A stretch of 64,000 bases of DNA from Bordetella genomosp. 7 (GCF_002261265.1 NZ_NEVK01000006.1:62001-126000); one strand, 5' to 3'. Counted from the first letter of the stretch, positions 47,225-56,498 are shown. The notes: generated by a model from the letters alone, not told the origin. Numbers and translations: made by a program.

Positions 47225-49740
47225 CGGATACGCTGCCCAATCCGTTGCCCCGCCCAGAGGGCGAACGGGAAGAACTCGAACGCATCTGGCGGCGGCCCAC
47301 CGGCTGGCGAGCCATCACGGTGGTCAACAACAACTACGTCGGCCTGCTGTATATCGGTACGGCGCTGCTGTTCTTTCTGCTGGCCGGCATTCTGGCGCTG
47401 TTGATGCGCACGCAGCTGGCGGTGCCCGATAACGACCTGATCAGCCATACGCTGTACAACCAGCTGTTCACCATGCACGGCACCGTGATGATGTTCCTGT
47501 TCGCCGTGCCGGCGGTCGAAGCCATGGCGGTGCTGCTGCTGCCCAACATGCTGGGCGCGCGCGACCTGCCCTTTCCCCGCCTGTCGTCTTATGCGTACTG
47601 GGCGTACGCCATCGGCGGCCTGGTTTTTTTCTGCAGCATCTTCGCCGGCCTGGCGCCGGACGGCGGCTGGTTCATGTATCCGCCGCTGACCAGCAGCGCG
47701 TATTCTCCCGCCGTCAATGCCGACCTGTGGCTGCTGGGCATAGGCTTTATCGAGATCTCGGCCATCGCCGGCGCGATCGAGCTGGCGGTGGGCATCCTGC
47801 GCACGCGGGCCCCGGGCATGACGCTGGACAAGCTGCCGATCTTCGCCTGGATCATGCTGGCGTTCTCGGGCATGGTCATCATCGCGTTTCCCGCGGTCAT
47901 CGTGGCCACCGCGCTGCTTGAACTCGAACGGGCCTTCGGCCTGCCATTCTTCATTGCCGACAAGGGCGGCGACCCGCTGCTGTGGCAGCACCTGTTCTGG
48001 CTGTTCGGCCATCCCGAGGTCTACATCATTTTCCTGCCCGCCGCAGGCATGGTGTCCATGATCGTTCCGGCCATGACGGGACGTCCGCTGGTGGGCTATC
48101 GGGCCGTGGTGATGGCGGTGGTCGCCACCAGCTTCATCAGTTTCGGCCTGTGGGTGCACCACATGTACGCCACGGGCATTCCCCAGCTGTCGTTGAGTTT
48201 TGCGTCGGCAGCCAGCATGGCCGTGTCGATCCCCACCGGCATTCAGATCTTCGCCTGGATCGCCACGATCGCGGCCGCGCCCAAGGTGCGGCCGCTGAAG
48301 ACGCCCATGCTGTTCATCCTGGGTTTTTTCTTCATCTTCGTGCTGGGCGGCCTGACCGGCGTCATGGTGGCGGTGATTCCGTTCGACTGGCAGGCCCATG
48401 ACACCTACTTCATCGTGGCGCACCTGCATTATGTGCTGGTGGGCGGCATGGTGTTTCCGCTCTTCGCAGCCTTCTACTACTGGATGCCCTTCGTCAGCCG
48501 CCGCCCCCTGTCCGAGCGGCTCGGCCGCTGGGCGTTCTGGCTGATGTTCGTGGGCTTCAATGTCAGCTTCTTTCCCATGCACCTGACCGGCCTGGCGGGC
48601 ATGCCGCGCCGCGTCTACACCTATGCCGACAGCTATGGCTGGGGAATGCTGAACATGGTGTCCACGATAGGAGCGTATGTCATCGCGGCCGGCGTCCTGG
48701 TGTTCTTGATAGACCTGGCGCGCAACTGCCGGCCGTCGGTGGCAAGCAATGCCGGCAACGTGTGGCAGGCCGGCACGCTGGAATGGCTGCCCGGCGGTTC
48801 GGCGGGCCCGCGCAGCGTGCCCATCGTGCAAAGCCGCGAACCCCTGTGGGACCAGCCCGGCCTGGCCGCAGACGTGGACGCGGGGCGCTACTACCTGCCG
48901 GGCGCCCCGGGAGGCTGGCGCAGCACCCTCGTCACCAGCGCCATCGAGGCCCGGCCCCAGTATGTGCTGCGCCTGCCCGGCCCGGGCTGGCCGCCCGTGC
49001 TCGCGGCGCTGGGCACGGCGGGCTTTTTCCTGCTGCTGACGGTCAAGCTGATGGTGCCGGCCGCGCTGTTCGGCGCGCTGGCCCTGGCGATGATTCTTCG
49101 TTGGCTATGGGACGCCGACCCGGCGCCGGACCAGGCAGCCGTGGACGTGGGCGGCGGGTTGCGCTTGCCGATGTCGTGCACCGGCAGCAGCTCGCATTCC
49201 TGGTGGGCCATGGTCATGCTGATCATGGTGTGCGCAAGCATTTTCGCTTCGCTGCTGTTTGCCTACTTCTTCCTGTGGACCGTCTCGCCAGAGGCGTGGC
49301 CGGATGCCGGCCCGTTCGGCGCCTGGTCGCGGCCGCTGGGCAGTTCGGCATTGCTGATAGCCGGCAGCGCCTGCATATGGGCAGGCTCGCGGGCGCTGCG
49401 TCGCGGCCGGCAGTCGTGGCTGCGCGTCGGCCTGCCGGCGGGCTGCGCGCTGCTGGCGGCAGTGGTCGCGCGCGAAATGCTTGCGCACTGGCACATGGGC
49501 CTGCGTCCGCAAGACAGCGCCTACGCGGCTGCCGTTTACGCCATCATCGGCCTGCAGGGGGTGCTGACCTTGGCAGCGGCTTCGATGGCGCTGTTCACAA
49601 CCGCCCGTTCATGGGCAGGCCGGTTGGGACCTGCGCGGCGCGCCTGCTACGACAACACCTCGGTGCTGTGGCACTACACCGTCGTGCAAGGCCTGATCGC
49701 AACCTGGGTGCTGCATGGGTTTGCGCAATGGACCGGGTAG
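47221..49740 (+). CDS. Cytochrome c oxidase subunits I and III, fused
   Basis: An 839-residue membrane protein. Residues 1-530 are subunit I: haem a/a3 and CuB histidines (FTMHGTVMMFLF; H264 in FGHPEVYII with D-channel Glu266; paired His313-His314 in WVHHMY; HDTYFIVAHLHYV), so an A-type haem-copper oxidase. After a 70-residue linker, residues from about 600 carry the helices of subunit III (SWWAMVMLIMVCASIFASLLFAYFFLW). Reduces oxygen to water with proton pumping. Fusion of I and III in one chain is less usual. It overlaps coxB by 4 bases. Confidence 0.92.
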   Translation: MTDTLPNPLPRPEGEREELERIWRRPTGWRAITVVNNNYVGLLYIGTALLFFLLAGILALLMRTQLAVPDNDLISHTLYNQLFTMHGTVMMFLFAVPAVEAMAVLLLPNMLGARDLPFPRLSSYAYWAYAIGGLVFFCSIFAGLAPDGGWFMYPPLTSSAYSPAVNADLWLLGIGFIEISAIAGAIELAVGILRTRAPGMTLDKLPIFAWIMLAFSGMVIIAFPAVIVATALLELERAFGLPFFIADKGGDPLLWQHLFWLFGHPEVYIIFLPAAGMVSMIVPAMTGRPLVGYRAVVMAVVATSFISFGLWVHHMYATGIPQLSLSFASAASMAVSIPTGIQIFAWIATIAAAPKVRPLKTPMLFILGFFFIFVLGGLTGVMVAVIPFDWQAHDTYFIVAHLHYVLVGGMVFPLFAAFYYWMPFVSRRPLSERLGRWAFWLMFVGFNVSFFPMHLTGLAGMPRRVYTYADSYGWGMLNMVSTIGAYVIAAGVLVFLIDLARNCRPSVASNAGNVWQAGTLEWLPGGSAGPRSVPIVQSREPLWDQPGLAADVDAGRYYLPGAPGGWRSTLVTSAIEARPQYVLRLPGPGWPPVLAALGTAGFFLLLTVKLMVPAALFGALALAMILRWLWDADPAPDQAAVDVGGGLRLPMSCTGSSSHSWWAMVMLIMVCASIFASLLFAYFFLWTVSPEAWPDAGPFGAWSRPLGSSALLIAGSACIWAGSRALRRGRQSWLRVGLPAGCALLAAVVAREMLAHWHMGLRPQDSAYAAAVYAIIGLQGVLTLAAASMALFTTARSWAGRLGPARRACYDNTSVLWHYTVVQGLIATWVLHGFAQWTG

Positions 49741-49775
49741 ATGGTCCGTGCGACGTCCCGGAAGGAGAAACCGGC

Positions 49776-50120
49776 ATGCAAACACGATCCATAGCCCTGC
49801 TGCTGCCCCTGCTGACGGGGCCCCTGGCATGGGCAGTGCACTTCACGCTGATCTACGCGGCCAACGGCATTTTCTGCGCCCGCCCGGCGTTGCACGGGTT
49901 GTGGATGGGCGGCCTGGCCACAGCATTCATGGGCATCGCGGCCGCGCTGGCGCTGGCCGTCATCGGTCTGGTCAACTGGCGCTACCGGCGCCGCTGGCCG
50001 GCCACCGATGACAAGGGCTTCTTCCCCTGGGTGGCCGCAACGCTGGGCCTGTTGTCGGCCATCGCGATCGTGTGGCAGACAGTGCCCGTGCTGATGCTGC
50101 CCGCCTGCCCGTCCGCATAA
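49776..50120 (+). CDS. Small membrane protein of the caa3 cluster
   Basis: A 114-residue protein with about three membrane segments (SIALLLPLLTGPLAWAVHF; GGLATAFMGIAAALALAVIGLV; VAATLGLLSAIAIVWQTVPVLML). GAAGGAG precedes the ATG at 49776. It follows the fused subunit by 35 bases and is probably an oxidase accessory or small subunit. No family name can be given safely. Confidence 0.75.
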   Translation: MQTRSIALLLPLLTGPLAWAVHFTLIYAANGIFCARPALHGLWMGGLATAFMGIAAALALAVIGLVNWRYRRRWPATDDKGFFPWVAATLGLLSAIAIVWQTVPVLMLPACPSA

Positions 50121-50215
50121 ACCCGCGCCAAACCGCCGCCAATTTGATAGATTGACGCCAGCGGCGCAACGCCGTCGGAATTGCCCTGGAGTTCAACTGT
50201 CTGAAAGGAATACCC

Positions 50216-51718
50216 ATGCGTAGCCTTTGCCTAGCCCTGGCCGCCGCCGGCCTGCTTGCCAGCGCCGCCGCCACCGCGCAATCCACCATGCGCATCGGCT
50301 TGCAAGACGACCCCGACGTGCTCGACCCGGCGCGCGCCCGCACCTTTGTAGGCCGCATCGTATTTGCATCGCTGTGCGACAAGCTTGTGGATATTTCGCC
50401 CGACCTGAAGATCGTGCCCCAGCTGGCCGAGTCGTGGCAAACCAGCGATGACGGCCTGACGCTGACGCTGACGCTCAGGGACGCGGCGGTGTATCACGAC
50501 GGCACTCCCATCGATGCCGCCTCGGTCAAGGCCAACCTGGACCGCGCCATGACGCTGCCCGACAGCAACCGCAAAAGCGAACTGGCGTCAGTGGCCAGCG
50601 TACAGGCGCCCGACGCCCGCACCGTAGTGCTGCGGCTGAAAACACCGGATGCCTCGTTGCTGTCGCAGCTATCCGACCGGGCCGGCATGATGCTGTCGCC
50701 CGCGACGTTCGACCAGGACCCGGGCCGCGCGCCGGTATGCTCGGGGCCCTATAAATTCAAGGAGCGCGTGCAGAACGACCGCATCGTGCTCGAGAAATTC
50801 GACAAACACTGGGACCAGGCCAACTACCACTTCGACCAGGTGGTCTTCACGCCCATGCCCGACACCACGGTACGCCTGAACAACCTGCGTTCGGGCGGGC
50901 TCGACATCATCGAGCGCGTCGCGCCCAGCGACGTCAAGACCGTCAAGGACGACCCCAAGCTGCGCCTGGCGCCCGTCACCGGGCTGGGCTACCAGGCCAT
51001 ATCGGTCAACATCGCCAACGGCGCGCGCGCCGACAATCCGCTGGCCAAAGACAAGCGGGTCAGGCAGGCGCTGGACCTGGCCATCGACCGCGACATCATC
51101 AATCAGGTGGTGGGCGAAGGCATGTTCCAGCCCGCGCACCAGCCGTTTCCGCCCGCCAGTTTCGCCTACGACCAAAGCGTCGAGCGTCCTGGCCGCGACC
51201 CCAAGAAGGCACAGGCACTGCTCAGGCAGGCGGGCCACGACCGCGTGAAGTTCGAACTGACCTTCGGCAACAACACCACCATGCAGCAGGTATTCGAGCT
51301 GGTGCAGGCCATGGGCGCCGAGGCGGGTTTCGATATTTCATTGCGCCCCATGGAATTCGCCGCCCTGCAATCCGCCCTGCCGCGCGGCGACTTCGAGGTC
51401 GGCCAGACGGGATGGTCCGGGCGGGTCGATCCCAGCGGCAACATCTACCAGTACATCACCTGCAAGGGCAGCCTGAACGACGGCAAATACTGCAATGCCG
51501 AAATGGACAGGCTCATGAACGAGGCGCGCAGCATCGCGGACGAAGACCAACGCAGGCAACTGTACGCGCAGGCCATGCAGATCATGCAGGAAGACGACCC
51601 CCGCATCTATCTGTTCTACCTGCCCTGGATTTTCGGCACCCAGGCCAAGGTGCAGGGTTTCGTGCCCTACCCCGACGGCCTGATCCGTCTGAAAGGCGTC
51701 ACGGTGGCCCGGCAATGA
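50216..51718 (+). CDS. ABC peptide-type solute-binding protein
   Basis: A 500-residue SBP5 (DppA/OppA-like) periplasmic protein with signal peptide (LALAAAGLLASAAATAQ, about 22). WQTSDDGLTLTLTLRDAAVYHDGTP and KDKRVRQALDLAIDRD are family landmarks. It probably binds peptides or glutathione for an ABC importer; no permease genes are adjacent. Its TGA overlaps the start of the gamma-glutamyltransferase-like gene. Confidence 0.93.
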   Translation: MRSLCLALAAAGLLASAAATAQSTMRIGLQDDPDVLDPARARTFVGRIVFASLCDKLVDISPDLKIVPQLAESWQTSDDGLTLTLTLRDAAVYHDGTPIDAASVKANLDRAMTLPDSNRKSELASVASVQAPDARTVVLRLKTPDASLLSQLSDRAGMMLSPATFDQDPGRAPVCSGPYKFKERVQNDRIVLEKFDKHWDQANYHFDQVVFTPMPDTTVRLNNLRSGGLDIIERVAPSDVKTVKDDPKLRLAPVTGLGYQAISVNIANGARADNPLAKDKRVRQALDLAIDRDIINQVVGEGMFQPAHQPFPPASFAYDQSVERPGRDPKKAQALLRQAGHDRVKFELTFGNNTTMQQVFELVQAMGAEAGFDISLRPMEFAALQSALPRGDFEVGQTGWSGRVDPSGNIYQYITCKGSLNDGKYCNAEMDRLMNEARSIADEDQRRQLYAQAMQIMQEDDPRIYLFYLPWIFGTQAKVQGFVPYPDGLIRLKGVTVARQ

Positions 51719-53538
51719 GCATCGATTCCGGATACCGCATGTTCACCACGCGCCCGGAAATCCTGGGCACCTTCGGCGTGGTGACCTCGACGCACTGGCT
51801 GGCCAGCAGCGCCGGCATGTCGTTGCTCGAACATGGCGGCAACGCCTTTGACGCAGCCGTGGCCGCGGGCTTTGTGCTGCAAGTGGTCGAACCGCATCTG
51901 GTGGGCCCCGCCGGCGAAGTGCCCGTGGTGTTCCATTCGGTACGCACGGGGCGCACCGAAGTCCTGTGCGGGCAAGGCCCCACGCCGGCCGGCGCCACGC
52001 TGGCGCACTATCGGTCGCTCGGCCTGGACCTGATACCTGGCAACGGGCTGCTGCCGGCCGTCATCCCGGGCGCCTTCGACGCGTGGATGCTGCTGCTGCG
52101 CGACCATGGCACGCTTACGGTGCGCGACGTGCTGGAGCCGGCCATCTACTACGCCGACCACGGCCATGCGCTGATGCCCCGCATCGCCAACACGATCGCG
52201 GGCCTGAAAGATTTCTTCACCACGCATTGGCCCACCACGGCCCAAGTCTATCTGCCCGGCGGCGCGCCGCCACAGGCGCGCAAGCTGTTTCGCAACCCAT
52301 GGCTGGCGGCCACCTGGCGGCGCGTGCTGCGTGAAGCCGAAGCGGCAGGCGCCGATCGCGAGCGCCAGATCGAAGCCGCGCGCCACGCGTTCTATCGCGG
52401 GTTCGTGGCAGAATCCATCGACCGCTATGTGCGCAGCCACGAGGTCATGGACGAAAGCGGCCGCCCCCAACGAGGCGTCATCACCGCGCACGACATGGCG
52501 GGCTGGTCCGCCAGCTACGACGCGCCCGTCACGTACGACTACCACGGCCATACCGTCGCCAAGGCGGGCGCCTGGAGCCAGGGGCCCGTGTTCCTGCAGA
52601 CGCTGGCGCTGCTCAAGGGCCTGGACCTGCAATCGGCCGGGCCCAACGACGCCGAATTCGTGCACCGTGTCACCGAGGCCATGAAACTGGCGTTCGCGGA
52701 TCGCGAAGTCTATTACGGCGATCCGGCATTCGTGCGTGTGCCGCTGGATCACCTGCTGTCCGATCCGTACAACCAGGCGCGGCGCGCCCTGATCGGCGAA
52801 CACGCCTCGCACGAGCTGCGGCCCGGAAGCGTGCCCGGCCACGAAGCGCAGGTCGAGCGCGTCATGGACGTGCTGTCGCGCCTGTCGCGAGTTGCGCAGC
52901 CGGGCAAGACGGGCGGCAAACCCGCGCCGGCCGACATGCGTGCTTCGGCCAGGCGCGGCGACACCACCCACGTGGACGTCATCGATCGCTGGGGCAACAT
53001 GGTGTCGGGCACGCCGTCCGGCGGCTGGCTGCAGTCCTCGCCCGTCATTCCCGATCTGGGCTTTCCGCTGAACACGCGCGCCCAGATGTTCTGGCTGGAA
53101 CCGGGCCTGCCCGGCACGCTGGCGCCGGGCAAGCGGCCACGCACCACGCTCACCCCTTCACTGGCCCTGCGCGACGGACAACCCTACATGGTGTTTGGCA
53201 CGCCCGGCGGCGACCAGCAGGAGCAATGGCAATTGCTGCTGTTCCTGCGCCACGTGCACCATGGCCTGAACCTGCAGGAAGCCATCGACCAGCCCATGTC
53301 GCACACGCAGCATTTTCCGTCGTCCTTTTATCCGCGCGACCGCAAGCCGGGCCATCTGGCCGTCGAAGCCTCATTCGGCCCGGACGTCATCGCCGACCTG
53401 CGCCGGCGCGGCCATCTCGTCGAAGAAGAACCGGAATGGTCCACCGGCCGCCTCACCGCCGCCGCCCGCGACCCCGACGGCCTGCTGCACGCCGCCGCAA
53501 CCCCGCGGCTGATGCAGGCCTATGCAGTAGGCAGATAA
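51715..53538 (+). CDS. Gamma-glutamyltransferase family protein
   Basis: A 607-residue Ntn-hydrolase proenzyme. The self-cleavage and nucleophile site is GDTTHVDVID: Thr417 is the predicted new N-terminus of the small subunit. GGNAFDAAVAAGFVLQVVEPH and VFGTPGGDQQEQW are family marks. It has no signal peptide, so the enzyme is likely cytoplasmic, unlike E. coli Ggt. It starts by overlap with the peptide-binding protein, suggesting that an imported gamma-glutamyl compound or acylated peptide is its substrate. Confidence 0.9.
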   Translation: MSIDSGYRMFTTRPEILGTFGVVTSTHWLASSAGMSLLEHGGNAFDAAVAAGFVLQVVEPHLVGPAGEVPVVFHSVRTGRTEVLCGQGPTPAGATLAHYRSLGLDLIPGNGLLPAVIPGAFDAWMLLLRDHGTLTVRDVLEPAIYYADHGHALMPRIANTIAGLKDFFTTHWPTTAQVYLPGGAPPQARKLFRNPWLAATWRRVLREAEAAGADRERQIEAARHAFYRGFVAESIDRYVRSHEVMDESGRPQRGVITAHDMAGWSASYDAPVTYDYHGHTVAKAGAWSQGPVFLQTLALLKGLDLQSAGPNDAEFVHRVTEAMKLAFADREVYYGDPAFVRVPLDHLLSDPYNQARRALIGEHASHELRPGSVPGHEAQVERVMDVLSRLSRVAQPGKTGGKPAPADMRASARRGDTTHVDVIDRWGNMVSGTPSGGWLQSSPVIPDLGFPLNTRAQMFWLEPGLPGTLAPGKRPRTTLTPSLALRDGQPYMVFGTPGGDQQEQWQLLLFLRHVHHGLNLQEAIDQPMSHTQHFPSSFYPRDRKPGHLAVEASFGPDVIADLRRRGHLVEEEPEWSTGRLTAAARDPDGLLHAAATPRLMQAYAVGR

Positions 53539-53919
53539 CACGGCCGCAGACTCCGACGTATCCGGCACGCGGCAATGGCAGGCATCGGCAGATGCCGTGA
53601 CACCTGGCGCGTTCAAGGCCACGGACGGTGTCTGACACCTCCGGAGTCAGACACCCGGACACGGAAAAAGGCGCTCGGCCTTGCCCGGTGTCTGACACCC
53701 TTGGGTGTCAGACACCATACACCCGATGCACGAATCACGGGTGTCGGCCACCATCACCGCCGTTGCCCCGGTGTCTGACGCCCTCGGGTGTCAGACACCA
53801 CACACCCGATGCACTAATCATGGGTGTCAGCCACCATCACCGCCGTTGCCCCGGTGTCTGACACCCTCGGGTGTCAGACACCACACACCCGATGCACTAA
53901 TCACGGGTGTCGGCCACCA
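53539..53919. other. Intergenic region occupied by repeats
   Basis: A 381-base gap between the gamma-glutamyltransferase-like gene and a convergent GntR gene. After about 88 unremarkable bases (with a small hairpin GGCATC-GGCA-GATGCC at 53581-53596) it is filled by the palindromic tandem array. No gene is seen; short open frames across the array only reflect its repetition. Confidence 0.7.
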
Positions 53920-53928
53920 TTACCGCCG
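53627..53928. repeat. 83-bp tandem repeat of 13-base palindromes
   Basis: Two full 83-base units (53687-53769, 53770-53852) and most of a third (53853-53928). Each opens with GGTGTCTGACACC, a 4-base spacer CTTG or CTCG, and GGTGTCAGACACC, the exact complement, so it can form a 13-bp hairpin; each arm is also a 6-1-6 palindrome. The rest of each unit includes CACCCGATGCAC and CCACCAT. A diverged leading pair lies at 53627-53655 (spacer TCC, one arm mutated to GGAGTC). Unit II has one arm base changed (GACGCC). The third copy runs to the end of the GntR gene. Confidence 0.9.
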
Positions 53929-54618
53929 CACAAACTCCGGATACCGCTCGCAAATCTCGTCCACCTGGCTGAGGGTGCCCGACAAATGCTCCCGCAGCGC
54001 CTCCTGCGCGCCCGCCGCATCATGGCGCGCCACAGCGTCCACGATCCGCTGATGGTCACGCAGAATGCGCTCGGCCTTGCCCTCCTCGGGCAAGTGCAGC
54101 CTGCGCAGCCGATCCACATGCCCGCTATAGCGCTGCTCCAATTCCCATAGCCCCGCCACGCCCGCGGCCTGGTGCATCTCGCGATGAAACGCCCGGTCGG
54201 CGTCCAGGAACGCCTGGTATCGGTCCGCCCCGCGGTTGGCCCGCTGCATATCGATATGCGCGCGCAGCCGCTCGACCAAGGCCGGGTCGTCGCGCTCGGC
54301 CAGCATGCGCACTATTTCCAGTTCCAGCGAGCGCCGCAGAAAATGCGCCTGGCGCGCCGCCGCGATATCGATGCGGCTCACCACCGTCGTGTGCTGCGGG
54401 AAAATGTCCACCAGCCCCTCGTCGCGCAACTGGATCAACGCATCACGTATCGGCGTCTGGCTCAGGCCGAACGCCTCCGCCAGCTCGGCCCGCGCCAGGG
54501 GCGCGCCAGGCTTCAATTCCAGCGACACAATCAATTCGCGCAGTTTCTCGAACACCTGCGGGGCCGCGTGGCGCGAACGGTCCAGGCGCAAGTCGACAGG
54601 CAAGCTCAATGTAGGCAT
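53920..54618 (-). CDS. GntR-family regulator (FCD type)
   Basis: A 232-residue regulator: helix-turn-helix ARAELAEAFGLSQTPIRDALIQLRDEGLV split over about 42-72 and an FCD domain with FHREMHQAAG. ATG at 54618 is used; TTG four codons earlier is in frame. The last two Arg codons and the TAA lie in the repeat array. Divergent from the IlvD/Edd operon across a perfect palindrome, it probably represses that operon until its sugar-acid inducer binds. Confidence 0.9.
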   Translation of the reverse strand: MPTLSLPVDLRLDRSRHAAPQVFEKLRELIVSLELKPGAPLARAELAEAFGLSQTPIRDALIQLRDEGLVDIFPQHTTVVSRIDIAAARQAHFLRRSLELEIVRMLAERDDPALVERLRAHIDMQRANRGADRYQAFLDADRAFHREMHQAAGVAGLWELEQRYSGHVDRLRRLHLPEEGKAERILRDHQRIVDAVARHDAAGAQEALREHLSGTLSQVDEICERYPEFVRR

Positions 54619-54671
54619 AGGCAGAGACAAAGATGAGACCGGGATTGTAACCGCCGCTAGCTCATTGACGT

Positions 54672-54685
54672 ACTAATATATTAGT
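54672..54685. promoter_or_regulatory. Candidate GntR operator palindrome
   Basis: ACTAATATATTAGT is a perfect 14-base palindrome in an AT-rich island, 54 bases from the regulator start and 38 bases from the dehydratase start. Position and symmetry fit an operator of the divergent FCD-type regulator. Confidence 0.6.
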
Positions 54686-54722
54686 GTTTTAATTTGCCAC
54701 ACCTTTTGGCGGACACCTTTCC

Positions 54723-56456
54723 ATGCCCCGTTCCTACGAATCCCTGCGCAGCGCCCGCTGGATGGCACATGACGACCTGCGCTCTTTCGGCCATCGCTCG
54801 CGCATGATGCAAATGGGCTACGCGCCCGAAGACTGGGCCGGCCGCCCGGTCATTGCCATCATCAACACCTGGTCCGACCTGAACCCCTGCCACAGCCATT
54901 TCAGGCAGCGCGTCGATGACGTCAAGCGCGGCGTATTCCAGGCGGGCGGCTTTCCCGTCGAACTGCCCGCCATTTCGGTTTCGGAATCCTTCGTCAAGCC
55001 CACCACCATGCTGTACCGCAACTTCCTGGCCATGGAAACCGAAGAGCTGCTGCGCAGCCATCCGGTAGATGGCGCGGTGCTGATGGGCGGATGCGACAAG
55101 ACCACACCCGGCCTGCTCATGGGCGCGGCCAGCGCCAACCTGCCCTGCATCTATCTGCCCGCCGGCCCCATGCTGCGCGGCAACTGGAAAGGCAAGGTCC
55201 TGGGTTCCGGTTCCGATGCCTGGAAACTGTGGGACGAACGCCGCGCCGGCAACATCACCAGGCAGGAATGGACGGAAGTCGAAGGCGGCATCGCGCGCAG
55301 CTACGGCACCTGCATGACCATGGGCACGGCCAGCACCATGACGGCCATCGCCGAAGCCATCGGCATGACGCTGCCCGGCGCATCATCCATCCCGGCCGCC
55401 GACGTCAACCATATGCGCATGTCGGCCGAATGCGGCCGACGCGTGGTCGACATGGTGTGGGAAGACCTCACGCCGCAGAAGATCCTGACCCATGCGTCCT
55501 TCAAGAACGCGATCAATGTGGCCATGGCCATGGGCTGCTCGACCAACGCCATCGTGCACCTGGTCGCCATGTCGCGCCGTGCCGGCTGCGCCGTGGGGCT
55601 GGACGACTTCGATGCCGCCAGCCGCAAGGTGCCCGTCATCGCCAACATCCGGCCCAGCGGCGACACCTACCTGATGGAAGACTTCTACTACGCCGGCGGC
55701 CTGCCCGGCCTGATGTCGCGCCTGGCCGACGGCCACCTGGACCTGTCGGCCCGCACCGTCACAGGCCGCACGCTGGGCGAGAACATCGCGGGCGCGGCGG
55801 TGTACAACGATGACGTCATCCGCACGCTGGACAACGCCATCTACCAGGAAGGCGCGCTGGCCGTGCTCAAGGGCAACCTGGCGCCGGACGGCTGCGTCAT
55901 CAAGCCCAGCGCATGTGCGCCGCAGTACTTGCAGCATACCGGCCCCGCCCTGGTGTTCGATGACTACCCCAGCATGAAAGCCGCGGTAGACGACGAGAAC
56001 CTGGACGTCACGGCCGACCATATCCTGGTGCTGCGCAATGCCGGCCCGCAAGGCGGCCCCGGCATGCCCGAATGGGGCATGCTGCCGATCCCGGCCAAGC
56101 TGGTAAAGCAGGGCGTGCGCGACATGCTGCGCCTGTCCGACGCGCGCATGAGCGGCACCAGCTACGGCGCATGCATCCTGCATGCGGCGCCCGAGGCCTA
56201 TATAGGCGGCCCGCTGGCGCTGGTGCGCACCGGCGACCTCATCACCGTAGACGTGCCCGCGCGCCGCATCCACCTGAATATCAGCGACGCGGAACTGCAG
56301 GCGCGCCGCGCGGCCTGGACACCGCCCCCCAGGCGCTACGAGCGCGGCTATGGCTGGATGTACTCGCAGCACATCCTGCAGGCCAACGACGGATGCGACT
56401 TCGATTTCCTTGAAACCGGCTTCGGCGCCCCCGTGGCCGAACCCGACATTTTCTGA
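54723..56456 (+). CDS. IlvD/Edd-family sugar-acid dehydratase
   Basis: A 577-residue dehydratase. Three iron-sulfur cysteines are visible: Cys56 (NTWSDLNPCHSH), Cys124 (MGGCDKTTPG, Lys126 beside it) and Cys197 (GTCMTMGTASTM). GGPGMPEWGMLPIP and DARMSGTSYGACILH are typical of the L-arabinonate/xylonate dehydratase branch rather than branched-chain IlvD. It would remove water from an aldonate to give a 2-keto-3-deoxy acid. First gene of an operon with an RraA-like protein and a Bug receptor. Real substrate unproven. Confidence 0.88.
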   Translation: MPRSYESLRSARWMAHDDLRSFGHRSRMMQMGYAPEDWAGRPVIAIINTWSDLNPCHSHFRQRVDDVKRGVFQAGGFPVELPAISVSESFVKPTTMLYRNFLAMETEELLRSHPVDGAVLMGGCDKTTPGLLMGAASANLPCIYLPAGPMLRGNWKGKVLGSGSDAWKLWDERRAGNITRQEWTEVEGGIARSYGTCMTMGTASTMTAIAEAIGMTLPGASSIPAADVNHMRMSAECGRRVVDMVWEDLTPQKILTHASFKNAINVAMAMGCSTNAIVHLVAMSRRAGCAVGLDDFDAASRKVPVIANIRPSGDTYLMEDFYYAGGLPGLMSRLADGHLDLSARTVTGRTLGENIAGAAVYNDDVIRTLDNAIYQEGALAVLKGNLAPDGCVIKPSACAPQYLQHTGPALVFDDYPSMKAAVDDENLDVTADHILVLRNAGPQGGPGMPEWGMLPIPAKLVKQGVRDMLRLSDARMSGTSYGACILHAAPEAYIGGPLALVRTGDLITVDVPARRIHLNISDAELQARRAAWTPPPRRYERGYGWMYSQHILQANDGCDFDFLETGFGAPVAEPDIF

Positions 56457-56498
56457 CCGGGCCTGCCTGGCCCGACCGACACGAGACCCACGATTGCC

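Noticed and set aside
53627..53928. CRISPR array
   Set aside because: The 83-base units follow each other directly with nearly identical sequence throughout, so there are no unique spacers, and there are no cas genes nearby.
53575..54150. Short repetitive proteins across the palindromic array
   Set aside because: Open frames such as SDTxGVRHHTPDA repeats exist only because the 83-base period shifts frame; no ribosome-binding sites or non-repeat domain.
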